A stretch of 64,000 nt of DNA from Apostichopus japonicus. Its lineage: Eukaryota > Echinodermata > Holothuroidea > Aspidochirotida > Stichopodidae. The position numbers and the translations under genes are program-made. Each line of letters begins with the position of its first letter. Position 1 is the stretch's first letter. The stretch lies in the NCBI RefSeq assembly GCF_037975245.1, contig NC_092578.1, forward strand, positions 13,314,321-13,378,320. Reading direction: 5' to 3'. The notes under the pieces are model-generated. The model saw nothing but the letters and a program-made list of their open reading frames with translations, did no database searches and was not told where the DNA came from. Shown one piece after another: positions 33,700-46,699 of this stretch.

Positions 33700-34320
33700 T
33701 TAAAGCAGCATTTTGCGTCCTTTTCTATGATATTTCTCAATCTCACTGATTCCACTATGCCATAACGACATACATAACTAGCTTATCTATTTAAATCTTA
33801 CTTCAAATGGTGGCATAAAAGTCGAAAAATTTGCAACTTTCAACTTCGTTTTTCTCCAAGATATTTTCCGTTGGGATCCCAATTAACCTCGCCCATAATA
33901 TGAATATTTAAACACTACGAACGTCATTGACCAATACGTAATCCAACACCAAGCTTGATTTGTGTACAGTCTATATGGCAGTTGTACCAGGGAGTTCCAT
34001 AACAATTCCCTGGTTGTGCCAACGCAAAGTCTTGAATCTATTTTTAGCAACGGCTCATAACTAAACCTGCATCTCTGATTGGTTGGATTCAAACTAGTGG
34101 GTTTGGGGTACTGTATGCAATTAATTTTAAATGTGGAATTTTGTCGTGGATACTTTTCTCATTCTCTGCAAATATCCTTAATTACTCGCCAATTAGATGT
34201 TGGCAGGGAAAAATTTGGCTGATATCTTAGTTTTCTGTTTTGTGATTGATATATGTAAAAAACTTGATGGACATGTCAAAAAAATAGAAAACGGCGACCA
34301 AACGCAAAATGCTGCTTTAA
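33700..34320. mobile_element. TTAA MITE family B, copy 1
   Basis: TTAA at 33700-33703 and 34317-34320 flank perfect inverted repeats AGCAGCATTTTGCGT and ACGCAAAATGCTGCT. The 621-bp body matches 60787-61597 in inverted orientation. The frame at 33883-34092 recurs in the other copy because of this shared sequence, not because it is a gene. It has an internal hairpin (CCAGGGAGTT/AATTCCCTGG) at about 33987-34013. Confidence 0.85.
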
Positions 34321-36009
34321 AGCCTGCTAACAAATTCTGGTTGAATCCATCAGTTGTCAATTTAGATATTCATTTGGTGAATAGTAAATCTAGCTTAAGT
34401 TTTTGAGTTCTAATCTCTGATCAGTTATTTTTGGGGGCAAAAACTGGGGGAGGGAAGTAGTTATAAATGGTTTAATGAGTTGAAATCTTATTTGGATTTT
34501 TTTTTCTTCATAAGTTTGCTGCTTTATGAGTAGTTAACAAAGTCCATTAAATTGATGAGCTTATACACAGCAGGAATATCTATTTTAGTAGCAAGAGCAG
34601 ATGATCATTTCATCTCAGAAGTGATCACTCTGATCTAGCACAGTTAATTTGATTTCTGTAATAGTGTACACTGCTGTCATTCCTGGAAGTTTTGTTACAA
34701 TAGTCACAAGATAGTTAGATATTGTGTAACCATAGTATAGATGTATGTGTGTCTGTGTGTGTGTGTGTGGTTGTAGTATTGGGACATTTTAAGTATAACT
34801 TTAATACCTGCATATCATCTTGTCCTTTGGAAACTCCTGATAAGGATTTGAAATATTACTCAGTTGTGTATTGTGATCTGTCAATGAAATTGGTATAAAC
34901 CTCAGGAAGTTACCAGGATTTGACAAAGTGAATTTTTCAATTGTAATACTGTAATATTTTATAGCAAAGGAACACACGTGTCACTTTTCTCTCACTGTAC
35001 TTTTGTCTGCTTACTATAGTGAGTGGTACTTAGTGTTCATCTGGCAAGTTTAATAACATTCCCTCCAAACATTTATCTCAGGACATCTGAAGCCAATTGA
35101 ATGTATTATGTTGCTTAAATATAACACATTAACACATACATTTATGCTTGCCAATACATGCCTGAATGCATACATGCACGCTAACACATACTTTGCTTCC
35201 AGTAGCTTGATGAAGGGGTTTTTGCGACGTATGATTAGAAGATATACATACTGTACGTACGTACCTATGGACCTAAATACATACATACACACACACACAT
35301 GTTTGTATTACATTCCAACCGAGGACCACATTTTATTTTTCAATGTTCAAATCCACGTACCCTAACCTTAACAATACCCCATACAATAGAATTCTTCCGA
35401 AGACGTGGTGATTCTTTAGAAATCACAACCGAGGACCTGGAATTCTTTTGTTCAATCCTCGGTCATATAGAAAAACAAACGCACACATTCACGCATACAC
35501 ACATATATGCATACATACAGTATAGTATATCTCCAGCATCATTTCAACCCAATGACAGACATAATTAGAAGTACACTTAACATTGGTTCATATAGCAGTA
35601 AGGACTAAAACCATAGTTCAGTATAGCACATTGCTTTCTAGACACCTGTGACGAGTTTTTGGTTTAGTAGTTGACAGTAATACACTTAGTCTTATTAGTC
35701 TATCCTTAGAGGATTACATTAAAATATATAAAAAAACCTCATGCATGCTCAGCACATTAAATTCATTTTTATTTTAAAAAAAAACGTCTTATTTCCATAT
35801 TTCAGTAGAAACATAAAAAAACCAGAGAGGTTAATTCCCATATAAAGGTTGCTGACATGCCCTATCTGGTCACCCAAGGGTGACAATTTCTTCAGAGGCG
35901 TGTGGAATAAATATGTCTAAACTGGGAATGTGGGGGAGTATATGCACTTGATGGATGATTTTTCTAGGTTGTAAACCTGATTAACAAAACCCCTTTATGC
36001 GATCAACAG
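34321..36009. other. Intron with short simple repeats
   Basis: (GT)n at about 34745-34768 and ACATACAC-type simple sequence near 35280-35300 and 35475-35520. The two copies of CAACCGAGGACC at about 35316 and 35427 with CATACA-rich flanks suggest a decayed repeat. No gene. Confidence 0.45.
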
Positions 36010-36078
36010 AAAAGAAGTGCTAAAGCGACGGTTCCTTTGACTGGTGCCGAAAACCAAAGAACAATGAGTTATCTGAAG
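36010..36078 (+). CDS. Candidate 69-nt exon
   Basis: The acceptor (CGATCAACAG ending at 36009) and the good donor AAG|GTAAAT at 36079 bound 23 open codons, KRSAKATVPLTGAENQRTMS then YLK. It is phase 0 at both ends and shows a stop in the phase needed to splice between the 16429 and 57577 exons. It is therefore either part of another transcript or chance. Confidence 0.25.
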
Positions 36079-36230
36079 GTAAATAGTTTGCATAGTTTGT
36101 TTACAAAGAAAGCTGCACCATTACCTACTTTTAGTGTTCAACCCGACATAGTTTTTGACAGTACTGATGTGGTAGGTAGGATTTTCCTATGTCTGTATAC
36201 ATAATTTATAAGATTTCCATAAAGGGAACT

Positions 36231-36739
36231 GGGGTTGAGAGTGGATCAAAGTTTATTAGTTTTCATGACCAGGCTCTATCTTGGGTCTTACAAAAGTTTA
36301 TCCTGTAATATTTGCTTTTGATGGTAGATACTGGGAAGGAAACACTTGTGTAGTATTGTAAGTCTTCCTAATATTCAACAAATAAATGTAAATTGTGCAC
36401 ATTTACAATCCTGTTTGGATATTTAGAACTTTTGTGGTTTAAACCATAGATGAAAACTACCTCCATACTTGGACAGTTTGTAGGGTTGATAGTGGATCAA
36501 AGTTTTTTAGTTTTCATGCCTAGGCTCAGCTATCTTGGGCCTAACAAAAGTTTATCCTGTATATTTGCTTTGATAGTAGGTACTGGGTCCAAGGAAACAC
36601 TTGTGGGGTATTGTAAGTCTTCCTAATATTCAACAAGTAAATGTTAATTGTGCATATTTAGAATCCTGGTTGGATATTTAGAACTTTTGTGGCTTAAACC
36701 ATGGATGAAAACTACCTCCATACTTGGACAGTTTGTAGG
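36231..36739. repeat. Tandem duplication, about 251-bp unit
   Basis: Two direct copies start at about 36235 and 36486 and share GGATCAAAGTTT, AACAAAAGTTTATCCTGT and CTACCTCCATACTTGGACAG. Copies differ by scattered substitutions and small indels. Confidence 0.85.
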
Positions 36740-38696
36740 TGTACATAGTATTCAGCCAGCTAGGCTACAAGCAACACATTGGAAATATTAAAACTTTTAA
36801 TATAAATTTATAAATGGATTAATTCCTTCATTAAACAATTATATAAGAAATGCAACTTGACTACTGTACATGCTTAGCTACTGAACTGCACTGTAATGGG
36901 ATCTACTAGGAAACCATAAAATGTCCTCAAAATCAAAAAGTCGGCTATGAATTTGTCTCAGGTTTTTGGTACAGTAGTTTGGGGTGATGATTGGATTAGT
37001 TTTACAAAGCGTGAAATTTATATGAATGTGGCCTTTTCTGGTTCAATTGAGATCTAATTAAATCTGGGAATGGACACAGTGCTACTGCGCTGTGTACATT
37101 TCAGGCTGAATGGAATAAGTGTCGGTGGGTCAATAGACACACCCATCAAGGACCAACCTACTAACTGTACTATTCAATTGCAGCGAAACAAAACCTCTCT
37201 CCACCTCCTCCTCCTCTTTGAGCTCCATTGTAACTGTTTTGGAACATTTAAAGTGATGGCAAAACATGCTCTGTAATTTATTTTAGCGAACACCAAAATC
37301 AATACCAGCATTGCGCTCTAGAAGATGGAGTATTGATTGGTCGGAAGCCTCTTCACGTCATATCGGTTGGTTTACCGCAGCATTTGTGGCAGAAAGAAGG
37401 ATGTGGCGTTTTTTATTTCTGTATATTCTGGTGCCTTGTAAAAATGTGCTCAGAATATAGAATATAGAAAAAAATTAATAAATTAACCTTGGAAGCCAAA
37501 GAAAAATACAGTGCCTGGAGTAACTTTTCCTATGTCGAAAATATCGCTTGAATGTGGAAAGTTTGAGCTCTGTGTGTGGTGTCCTTCGTCTGATGTTTCG
37601 TGATTATAGATTTTGCGCTTTTATTTTTGCCATTCCAGACCGAGAGATGTATTTTTATTTGCTGTTTGTAGTATAAAAAAATATATGTTGTTAGCTTGGT
37701 CATGAATGAGAGATGTTCCTCGCAAAGACTGGTTATAAAATTCAATGAAGGAGTGCACTGGAGGGAGTTTGTGGTATTTTCAACTCAGATAGTACTAATG
37801 ACTAATGTACTGAATAATTGGTAAGTATCCAATCCACTATATATACAGTTTGAAGATTTCCTTTCGTCTGTATACAGTAGAGTGAATTCAGTTAGGATAT
37901 ATGGTTTGAATTAATAACTTAATCTGTGTTAGTTGTAAGTTTAATGTAACCTCTGTGTCTTAGTTCTTCAGTTTGGTAGAGTTGAAGAGCTCTTCATACT
38001 TATGGAACGTATCATATATTGTGATGAAGTAACTTTGGGTTACAATGGGTTGGGCTTTAAATTTCATTCATCGCTGCACACTACAAGAGGTGTCAATTGG
38101 AAGTCAAAAATACCTGGATTTGTTGTTTTGTTTTTATGTTATTAATATTTAAACCAAATAACCTCAACATCAAAGCTTAGATGACTTCATACTTAGCATG
38201 TGCATGGATCCACCTTAGCACAAGAACCCTATTATTTTTTATTGAGGTCAACAGAAGCCCTTGTCTTGAAACCTAATAAACATAACTCCAAAGGCAAAGT
38301 ATAGATGATGTTGATACTTTGCATATGGATCAAACTTCATGAAACAAGAAATCTAAATATTGGGTTTTATGATCATTTGAAGTCATCAGAGGTGAAAGTG
38401 TCAAAACTCCAGAGGTCAGATGTCAGTTGAGGTCAAAACTGGAAAATGTTGTGCAGTGTTATACTCATTGTTTCTCCAAAGTTTACGCAATGTTTTGTTT
38501 ATCAGCAGTCAGTACAAGTTATTGCAACAGCCATTGGCTGTCTGTATGTAATGCGCAGTATCTACTGATGACTAAGAAGAAAGCTAGGCTAAGATATAAT
38601 CCCATGTAAAAGCTCTGCAATGTTTCAGGCAGTGACGTTTTACAATCATGTATATGAATGATATATGTAAATATATATATTAAATATATAATTATT

Positions 38697-38728
<32 letters not shown>

Positions 38729-41700
38729 TATATCAAGCAGCGATGGTAAGCTGTTTACAAGCTACCAGATGCTGCTGTATAGAGTCTTTAATGTTAAAGC
38801 AAGGAGATCGTTTACCACCCATCTAATTGGATTGGCACTGATCTCTCACATAGTCCTGCTGCTCTTGCTATATTGGTGATGATGACGACGACGACACTAC
38901 CATGGATCAAAATAACTCCTCAATGGCTCGATGAGTTGTAGCATCGGTAAACCTTTTATGTACATGAGATGAAGCCGAGGTAGGCAGGAATAAGATCGGC
39001 TCAGTGGGCTGATGCATGCTAGTTTGGTAACTAGTGGTACAGTGTCGTTTGTTTTGACATTAAAACAGGATTCACATTTTGTTTGATTCCCAATTGCTAT
39101 TGACACGTCAGATTTAATTCTCTATAATTTGTAGTATTACTATTGCAATGTCAAACATCATTGCTCTCTCTCATGTCTTTCTGATTCTTTGTAGAGGAAG
39201 CACTGCAATCCTTGCATATGCTTCTTCCTGTAATTAAAGCTTGATCCCTGCTTGAAGTACACTGTGTAATCTTAACAAAGAAAATAGAAAAAAAGCAAGT
39301 CAAAAGTTTCCCTGTGTATAGTTGGGAATAAAGTGTGACTCTTTGTAGTAGCATGTGCTCAAAATACAGTACATTTGCCGGTAGTTGGGTTTCTCTTGTC
39401 CAGGTAAATGTCTTCTCATATGTTGAAGATTAAACACTTCCAAATTAATAATGGAGGAGATGGAAAATGGTTGTAGAGGAAACTTTCTAATTCCCTTCAT
39501 TCTTGTGCAAATGTTTATTGTACTGTAATTGGAAAAAATGTTCATGGAGGAAATTTATAGGGGAAACAAACCCAACCATCACTTTTCATATTCTCAAGAT
39601 AGAATGTGATCATTGACACCGAAACCAATGTCGTCTTTAGGTCATGTTAAGAACTTTAATAATTTAGATTCAGCATTTTGCAAAAGGAATCTCCATTACA
39701 AATAAAGAGAAACCAAAAAATGAAGCAAAATATGACTTGATTATGTCATATTTAGACTTGATCAAGTCTCCAGCCTTGTATGTGAAGAAACATTGTTATC
39801 TGTTGTCTCTCCCGATTGGAAATAGATTTTGTTCTAGCTGTTTAGGGAAGTGGTTCATGAAAGTAACCACTATCATGTAGGCTATTAATTAATATTTGGG
39901 TTTTTGTGTCTCCTTTAATGATTTATAAAATCGGATGAATATGGATGAGTTTTAATACCTAATATATACCTACCGATGACAGAGAATTTTGGGAATCAGT
40001 TTGTGCCATTGCTTGTGGAACTAATTTCAGGAGGTGATCTACAGTACTGAAGATGGGATTTTTATTAGAATTTTGTAGATTGAAGAATTGAGCATAGTTC
40101 ATTAAATTAATTATCGATAAAGAGAAATATATATACCTGTGAGATACAAAAGTGAGATTTAAATGGCGAATTATGTTGTAACCAGTCATAAACGTGGAGC
40201 TAAGTTGCAGCGTGAGTGCAATATTACTTTCAACAGTAACTTTATTTCGTAACAACGGCCGTTTCACTCGACCATTACAAAGAAACTGGCGGGACATAGT
40301 TGACAGTCCAGCTGCGATCATAAGTAAGCTAAGCCCTGGGCACAGTGCGCTACTCATCAATTGATATATATTCATCCCAATACACCCATACGTGACAGGC
40401 CTTATCTCACCCTGGGGAATCTCTTAGAATAAACTCCCTGCATTCCAAGCGAGTCAAAAGCCCACAGATAGCTCAGTACCTTAATCCTTTACTTCATTGT
40501 ACCAGTGGCGATGGAGAGAGTGTCGTGCGCTGCTTCTCTAAAGTGGTGAAATCCACAGCAAATCGTCCTGGCGCTCCTGATGCATAGATGACGACCATGA
40601 GAGAGGAAGTATTTTACCTGTGTAGCATAGTTAATCGACTGCGACATTCCTAGTTTCACAGGCAGATCCTTGGGGACCAACCAAGGTGTGTAAATCAATT
40701 TGCATTTGTATTGTCTGACAATTTCTTTTTTTTATTCTGATTGACTTTTTTTTATCTTTTGGATTCTAGTGAAGTTGTAAGGAATTCTTTCTCTCTTTCT
40801 GACTTACCTTGTCATTATCTTTATTCTCCAGTAGTACTACAGTAGTTATGTTCATTTTGTGTTCATGTACTGTATTATTTTTTTAATTGACATGTTTTTG
40901 AGCAGGTGCAAGGGAGTATGCTACATATGCCTCAAATGTGTGGGTAGCTAAATTGACTTAAAATGCAAAGAAAGGAGGTCATAATATTTTAAGTATGGTG
41001 CTAAAAATAATATAGGCATATCTCACAGTCTGGTAGTGTTTAATTTGTGTCATTGACTTTGGCTAACCACTGTATAAATGTACATACTAACATGAGTAGG
41101 TGTGTCTGTATGCAGGTACTAGCTTAGTTACGCATTTCCCAGGGTTTAGGAAGCCCTATTCATGTGGTGATCTGTGCATGAAACGCCCGGCTTTTACCAA
41201 GCCTTTTTTTTTTTTTATCAGTATTCAAAGAGTTACGAGGCAGGGGTGTAATTGTCTGACCCATTCCTGATACCATCCATGGTAGCTAGGAGAGTGTACC
41301 TCAGCTGCATCTGACCACTTTCTCAAATACTGCTGTGCAGCTATGATTTAACACGCATAATAAATTCACAGTTTGCATAACCTTTAGTTTGATATGCAAT
41401 TGTGTGTCATTTGCAATAGCAGCAACATGGGCGTGAGTAGTTGGAGGGAGAGGGGGGGGGGGGGGGTTAGGGGACATAGGGGAGAGAAGGATTCCTACTA
41501 CCTTGTTGTGCTAATGTAGGTTACCTTTCATCATTTCTGAAAGAGACACTTGGCTGATAAGATCAAATTGGGTTTGTTAACACAAAAGTGTAAAGGAAAC
41601 CAGAATGCAAAATGCATTGAATGATTGAGGTTTCGATGACTTCATTTCACTAGAGGGACTAGACTTCTGCTTGTTAACCAGAAATAACTGTTACAATATA

Positions 41701-42511
41701 AATGGCCCGAACCACTATTTTGATGTACAATTACACTATGGCATAATAAACACAGGTCAGTCTACTGTGCATCGCAATACACACCTCCACCAACATACGT
41801 GAGCATAGAATGAACATAAGTTGTGTATGTCAATGAAGTCAAAAATTCCATTTCTCACTCAGTGAATGGATGCGAAAATACTTAAACTTTAATTTTCATT
41901 GGGATACAAACTTTTCCATTGAGGGTTCGCCCCCTGACTCCAACTACCACGCCGGGGCCCTAGGGCAGGCCTCTGGACCCCACGCCAAATTCCTCAAACA
42001 CTTCTTGTACTCAGTGTTCGCTGCCCGAACACTGCGCTGTAAATCGTCGGTTGTTTGAAGTGTGTTGGCGGAAAGTCAAACAAGGTTTTCCAACACCGTC
42101 CAGAGGTAAATTTACCTTGGTCATTAAGTGAGACACTTAATGTAAGCATTCTGGTGAGATTTTCATTCAGTTTCTACATACTGTTTTTTTGAGATATGTC
42201 TGTGTGAAATTTTTGTATTTTGGAACAAAAAGTGGAACTTGAAGCAAGCAGTAAATTCAGCCACCAGAATATCAGTTTTGCCTACAAATTTAGAATGGTT
42301 AAAAATTGCTATGTACAAGTTTCCAAAACAAATCTGTTTGAGGTCCTGAATTTCCCAGATACTGAATAGAGGTGCGTTGACCTTAAACAATCTAAATGTC
42401 CAAGAGAGGAACAAATGCTCTTGAGGCTCGGCATTAACATGGTCCCTGAAATTTGAACATAACCATTATTTTACCTTCTAGCATATTTGAGAGCAATATT
42501 GATGGCCATGA
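36740..42511. other. Long intronic stretch, few features
   Basis: Contents seen: a locally CpG-containing patch at 37300-37420 with an inverted CCAAT (ATTGGT) and CACGTCAT, perhaps regulatory; an AGGTCA-rich block at 38215-38440; (AT)n at 38665-38733; - strand frames at 39959-40375 and 40489-40698, each containing CACAG|GT donor-like points but no recognisable domain; a T-run at 41205 and a G-run at about 41452-41466; a GC-rich transposon-like patch at 41925-42000. None supports a gene. Confidence 0.45.
38665..38733. repeat. (AT)n microsatellite
   Basis: Interrupted TATATA tracts. Confidence 0.85.
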
Positions 42512-42879
42512 TTAAAGGGTGTGAAGACTCGCGCAAAAAGAAACGTCTAATGCTGGTAATCTGACCTAGTTTCGAATGAGGTGTAACAAAAGTGGTAGAC
42601 ACAACCATCAATCCAAGAAAATACACACACAGCTTGCTACCGTTGGTAATTTGACACTAGTGTACAGTCAGTACATACAGCTGCGGTCAATACCCACAGC
42701 ACAGTGTACAAACAATACAGCGATGGACATTTCAGGTCCAGCTAAAGATAACAAGGTATCACGTTTCATTATTGTCTGCATTTTGTAGCGACAAGCAGAA
42801 AACTTCACCTGCAAGCAACGGAAAGTTAACTTTTTCAGAGCGCGGCACGCGGTTTGGGGCTCGTCTTCAATGCCTTTAA
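42512..42879. mobile_element. TTAA MITE family A, copy 3
   Basis: TTAA at 42512-42515 and 42876-42879, same ends and body as 7510-7866, uninterrupted. It serves as the empty-site reference showing that 8485-8858 is an insertion. Confidence 0.85.
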
Positions 42880-44299
42880 TGAAGGTTTCGTGCCACTTGA
42901 ATGGCCTCTTGGTGAAGATGAAGTCTTGTTTCTACTGTTGCCAAGATGTCACACTGTTTATTAAAGCCGTTAAAACAGCTTGCAAAAGGACTATAATTTG
43001 TCAATGTCAGATCAATTTCATGATAATTCTTGGTAAGAGTTAGCAGTCTCTTTAACCTCAGACAGCTTGTAAAATGTCTGACATTTGGTTTACCAGTTTC
43101 CGTGTAACTTTGGGAGGTTATAATGGAAGGTTGCTTAGCCACTGTTGTTTACAAAACAGATTTTGAAATGGAGATCCCAGATAAGATCACATTTGGAATG
43201 TATCTTCATTTACACCAGATTCTTACATGTGAGCATGTCAGAATTTTAATTGACTGGTAATATTTCATATCTGTAGTTGATGTCACCTACTCACATTATA
43301 TGTTACCAGTCACAGTAATCTGCTGTACAATAGAGAAGTTTAAAGGGGTAGTCTTTGTAATGATACCTTTCTGGTGTCCTGAGAAACCTATCAAGTTGCT
43401 TTCCAAATAGTGATTTAGAAGTATCAGAACAGAATGCACAAACCCCATGATTAGCTTTGGAGTTTCAAACTCTTGATTTTCAAGAGAAAGATGTCAGGCA
43501 GAAGCCAAAAGCCAAAAAGAAAGTGAGAAAATTGTAATGAGCATGGCTGGCCTGAGTTGAACATAATTTGAGCTAATGAGGATTTGGAAAATCAGTCATG
43601 GTTACTCAAAATTATAGTGAATATTCTTGACACTAGACCTAAATACTCTTTAGATCATTTGCTGTGAAAATTGTTTTTCAGGTTGTTAAAAAATGGTGCA
43701 AAAATATCCAAATATAATATCAATCTTTATTTGAAAAGTGTCCAAAATATTCTAGATCACACTGGGATACTATGAGGGCCGTGACTAAACCACCCAGGCT
43801 TGATTTCTGTTTCATTTGTAAAATATTTGCCAGGTGTTATTTATGTAGACCAGTAAGATTGATTGAAGCATGTTGAAATATTCATAAAGTACAAGCGGTT
43901 AATTGAGTAATGTACACCTGTAGAACAGTAAACTTGAAAAAATGTCAATCAGTAATTCTACTGTAATTGGTGAGATGTCCTCAGATATATTATATAAATA
44001 TTTGGTTTTGTGACACAATGGGAGCTAATGTTGTCTGGCTCTTTTAATAGTTCTGACAAATCCTAGCAAGGACTTGAGTATCATAATAACAGATTGCCTT
44101 GTCATTGGAATGGTATGTAGTTTAGGACGACTAAGAATTAGTAATGAAGAAGAATTAGAGCTTTTCGGTATTACTCCCAAATTTTATTCTGCTAAAACTT
44201 GCTATATGATTCTGATGCCTCATGCAATGCCCAGATGAAGAAAAGTTTTAATTTGAGAGTGACTGTACAATGTTAAGGTAGTCAGTCTAGATCCCGAAT
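42880..44299. other. Intron, nothing recognisable
   Basis: No exon, repeat or transposon end that I can support. Confidence 0.5.
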
Positions 44300-44525
44300 T
44301 ATAGCGGGCTATAATTGCTAGAAGTTTCAAAAAGTATTTTCCTGGAGGTTTTTACTCTCCAAATTGTTCTCAGACATTTTTAAGGAACACACAAGATGAC
44401 TGAATGTCTAAGTGAGGACAATTTCCTTGAGGGTTGTAATAAAAGCGGTTCAAGAACTTTGACTAAAGGTGACCATATTTGAATATCTAGCATATTTTGG
44501 GCCAATACAATATACCATTTAAATG
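44300..44525. repeat. Dispersed repeat C, copy 1
   Basis: About 220 bp matching 51368-51592 in the same orientation, sharing CCAAATTGTTCTCAGACATT and ACACAAGATGACTGAATGTC and ending with the TCTAGCATATTTTGGGCCAA phrase. That phrase in diverged form also occurs near 6130, 14640, 42478 and 44565. Type (LINE end or DNA element) not determined. Confidence 0.75.
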
Positions 44526-46699
44526 GGGCTTGACGAAATTTTTAGCAGTGACCATTATTCAACTTTCTAGCATATTCAGGAGCTGTAGTGATGGTTAGTC
44601 TGCTGGGTCTACGTGGAAGGAATGTGCTACAGCGGGGGGGGGGGGGGGTGAATAAGGGGCATAACCAGTGTGTCTGTTGTGAGTGACAACAGTGGGTATG
44701 TCTTGTGACCTAATATTTTGTTCTTTTAAAGCAATTTCCTGCATTCTAATGTCATCATAAAAATTGTCTTTGTGGAGTACTGAATCTGTTGAGAAAAGGG
44801 ATCAAGAAAGTTGCCTATATATTTATTTTGTATTTCTGTGCTTTTTCATCCAAGTGACTCACCAGTTTATTGGCCCTGATGAGGCTCATGAGGATTAGTT
44901 AGTGAGGAAAAAGTCTGGACAAATTAATGATCCTTTGACAAACAAGAAATTGTCCTGCCTTAAAGTAATATGTTGTATCTTCCAAAGACAAAGTTGAATA
45001 TATATATATCAATGTTTGAATTAATGGCAGAGTGTGTACAGTTCGAAATGAAGAAATAGCTCTTCAACAAAAGAAAAGATATAGAAAAGGAGACAAAAGC
45101 ATCTCTCCCTTCCCCCCCCCCCCCCCTCTCTATGACAAAACTCCTGATGAGAAATACTAGCCACAGCAGAATTTGTAGCATGAGGTGAGAATGTTGTATG
45201 CTTTTTGAAATACATTATTATTACCCTCATGTTCAAATTATGCTAGACAGACAAAACAAAACTGATTATACCAATTTTAAATCAAACTTGCCACTTTTTG
45301 TTTTATCATTGGCCATCAGTAGTACATTTTCCATCACTGTAAATCGGCGATTGTCAAATCTTACACCTTCCTAAATATCTGGTATAGAGTTGTTGTGTTT
45401 ATAAGTCACCATTGTTTTCAATGCATTGTTGACAGTTTTAAATCATGGTTTGATTGTCATACTGTACAATACAATGACCTTTAGTGCTTTGTTTCAAAAT
45501 CCTTTATGTACCTTTAACATAGAGCCCAGCAATGGCATTCCCCCTCCAAGGATCTTATTTGCATATATCAACTATCTACAAAACTTCTGTCAACAAAGGA
45601 GGTACTTGTTCACAAAGCCTTAAAGAACTGTAATAACCTCAACTAAACAAAGATCTTTATTCTAAGGCATGATGGCTTAGACCTTGGGTTTTACTGATTT
45701 CAAATCAGTCATCAAACTGTTATTTGGGTTGTGGCTTTGTGGGTTTTAGAGGGGGGAGGGAGGATAAACCAGAGAGTATGAGAGCTCTCTTGATGCCCTG
45801 CAGTGTGGCCATTGTAGGTTGAAGTAGGGTGTCAGAGCATATCAAACATTGGTGTTAGCTGGTCTGGATTTACCTACAAGCATGTCACTCAGGATTTAGT
45901 GTTGATTACATTGGAATTGGCTAAGTGTGTGCTTTTGACACAAGCAGACAGGTTTCTAACAGTGTACACACCTAGATATGATATTTACCTGCTTTCCAGA
46001 TCGTTATTGGTTTTAAGTCTTGCAATCAATTATCACATTTTCTGTCTGAAGAAGTATTAATTGTTCTTAGTATTTTTGGTCAGTGTTTGCTTTTTTGGAG
46101 TGAGTCAGATTGTTTGTGAGTTCTTCCCCATGATACATCAGAAGACCTTCTAGCCTGTTTGTTTCAGATTGTAACTTGATTTTGTACATGCAGTCAACCT
46201 TGAAGCTACAATTCATCTGTACATTATTCACTGGTATATACCTGGCATATACACTTTTGAATTTGCCATAATTTTGACAACGGGGGATATAAATGGTCTC
46301 TTTGCTACAAGGATAATGGTTCTAGGTGAGTGTTAATTCAAGCTTACCCATTCATTTGCCTTTGTCAAAATCTACAAAACAGCAGAAATGGAAAAAAAAG
46401 AAAAGAAAAGTGTAGCTCATGCTGGAAGTTTGCTATTAAAGTTCTGCACAGTTACATAGTCCAGAAGTTTGTGGGATGGATTACCAGGTTTGTATAAACA
46501 GAATTAAAGGTGAGCTGATTTTCTTGGCTCTGTTAATCTTCATTAACATCTGTAGGATCTTTCTAATATCAGCTTTATTTTTAAGTTTTATGTCACTGTT
46601 GCATTACTGTGTCAACATTATATGCTTTGTTTCTTGTTGAGTGTTTTTGCCTTTATTTTGTTTATGTATTTACTCATACAGTGTAATGTTATGATGGTC
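44526..46699. other. Intron, homopolymer runs only
   Basis: A G-run at about 44635-44648, a C-run at about 45112-45126 and a G-rich patch near 45750-45765. No gene. Confidence 0.5.

Noticed and set aside
33883-34092. Similar protein frames at 33883-34092 and 61292-61510 as a gene family
   Set aside because: Both lie in TTAA MITE family B; similarity comes from the shared repeat, with no start or splice evidence.
39959-40698. Two - strand frames (138 and 69 codons) with CACAG|GT points
   Set aside because: No family resemblance, no good acceptors, and unrelated to each other; chance is more likely.
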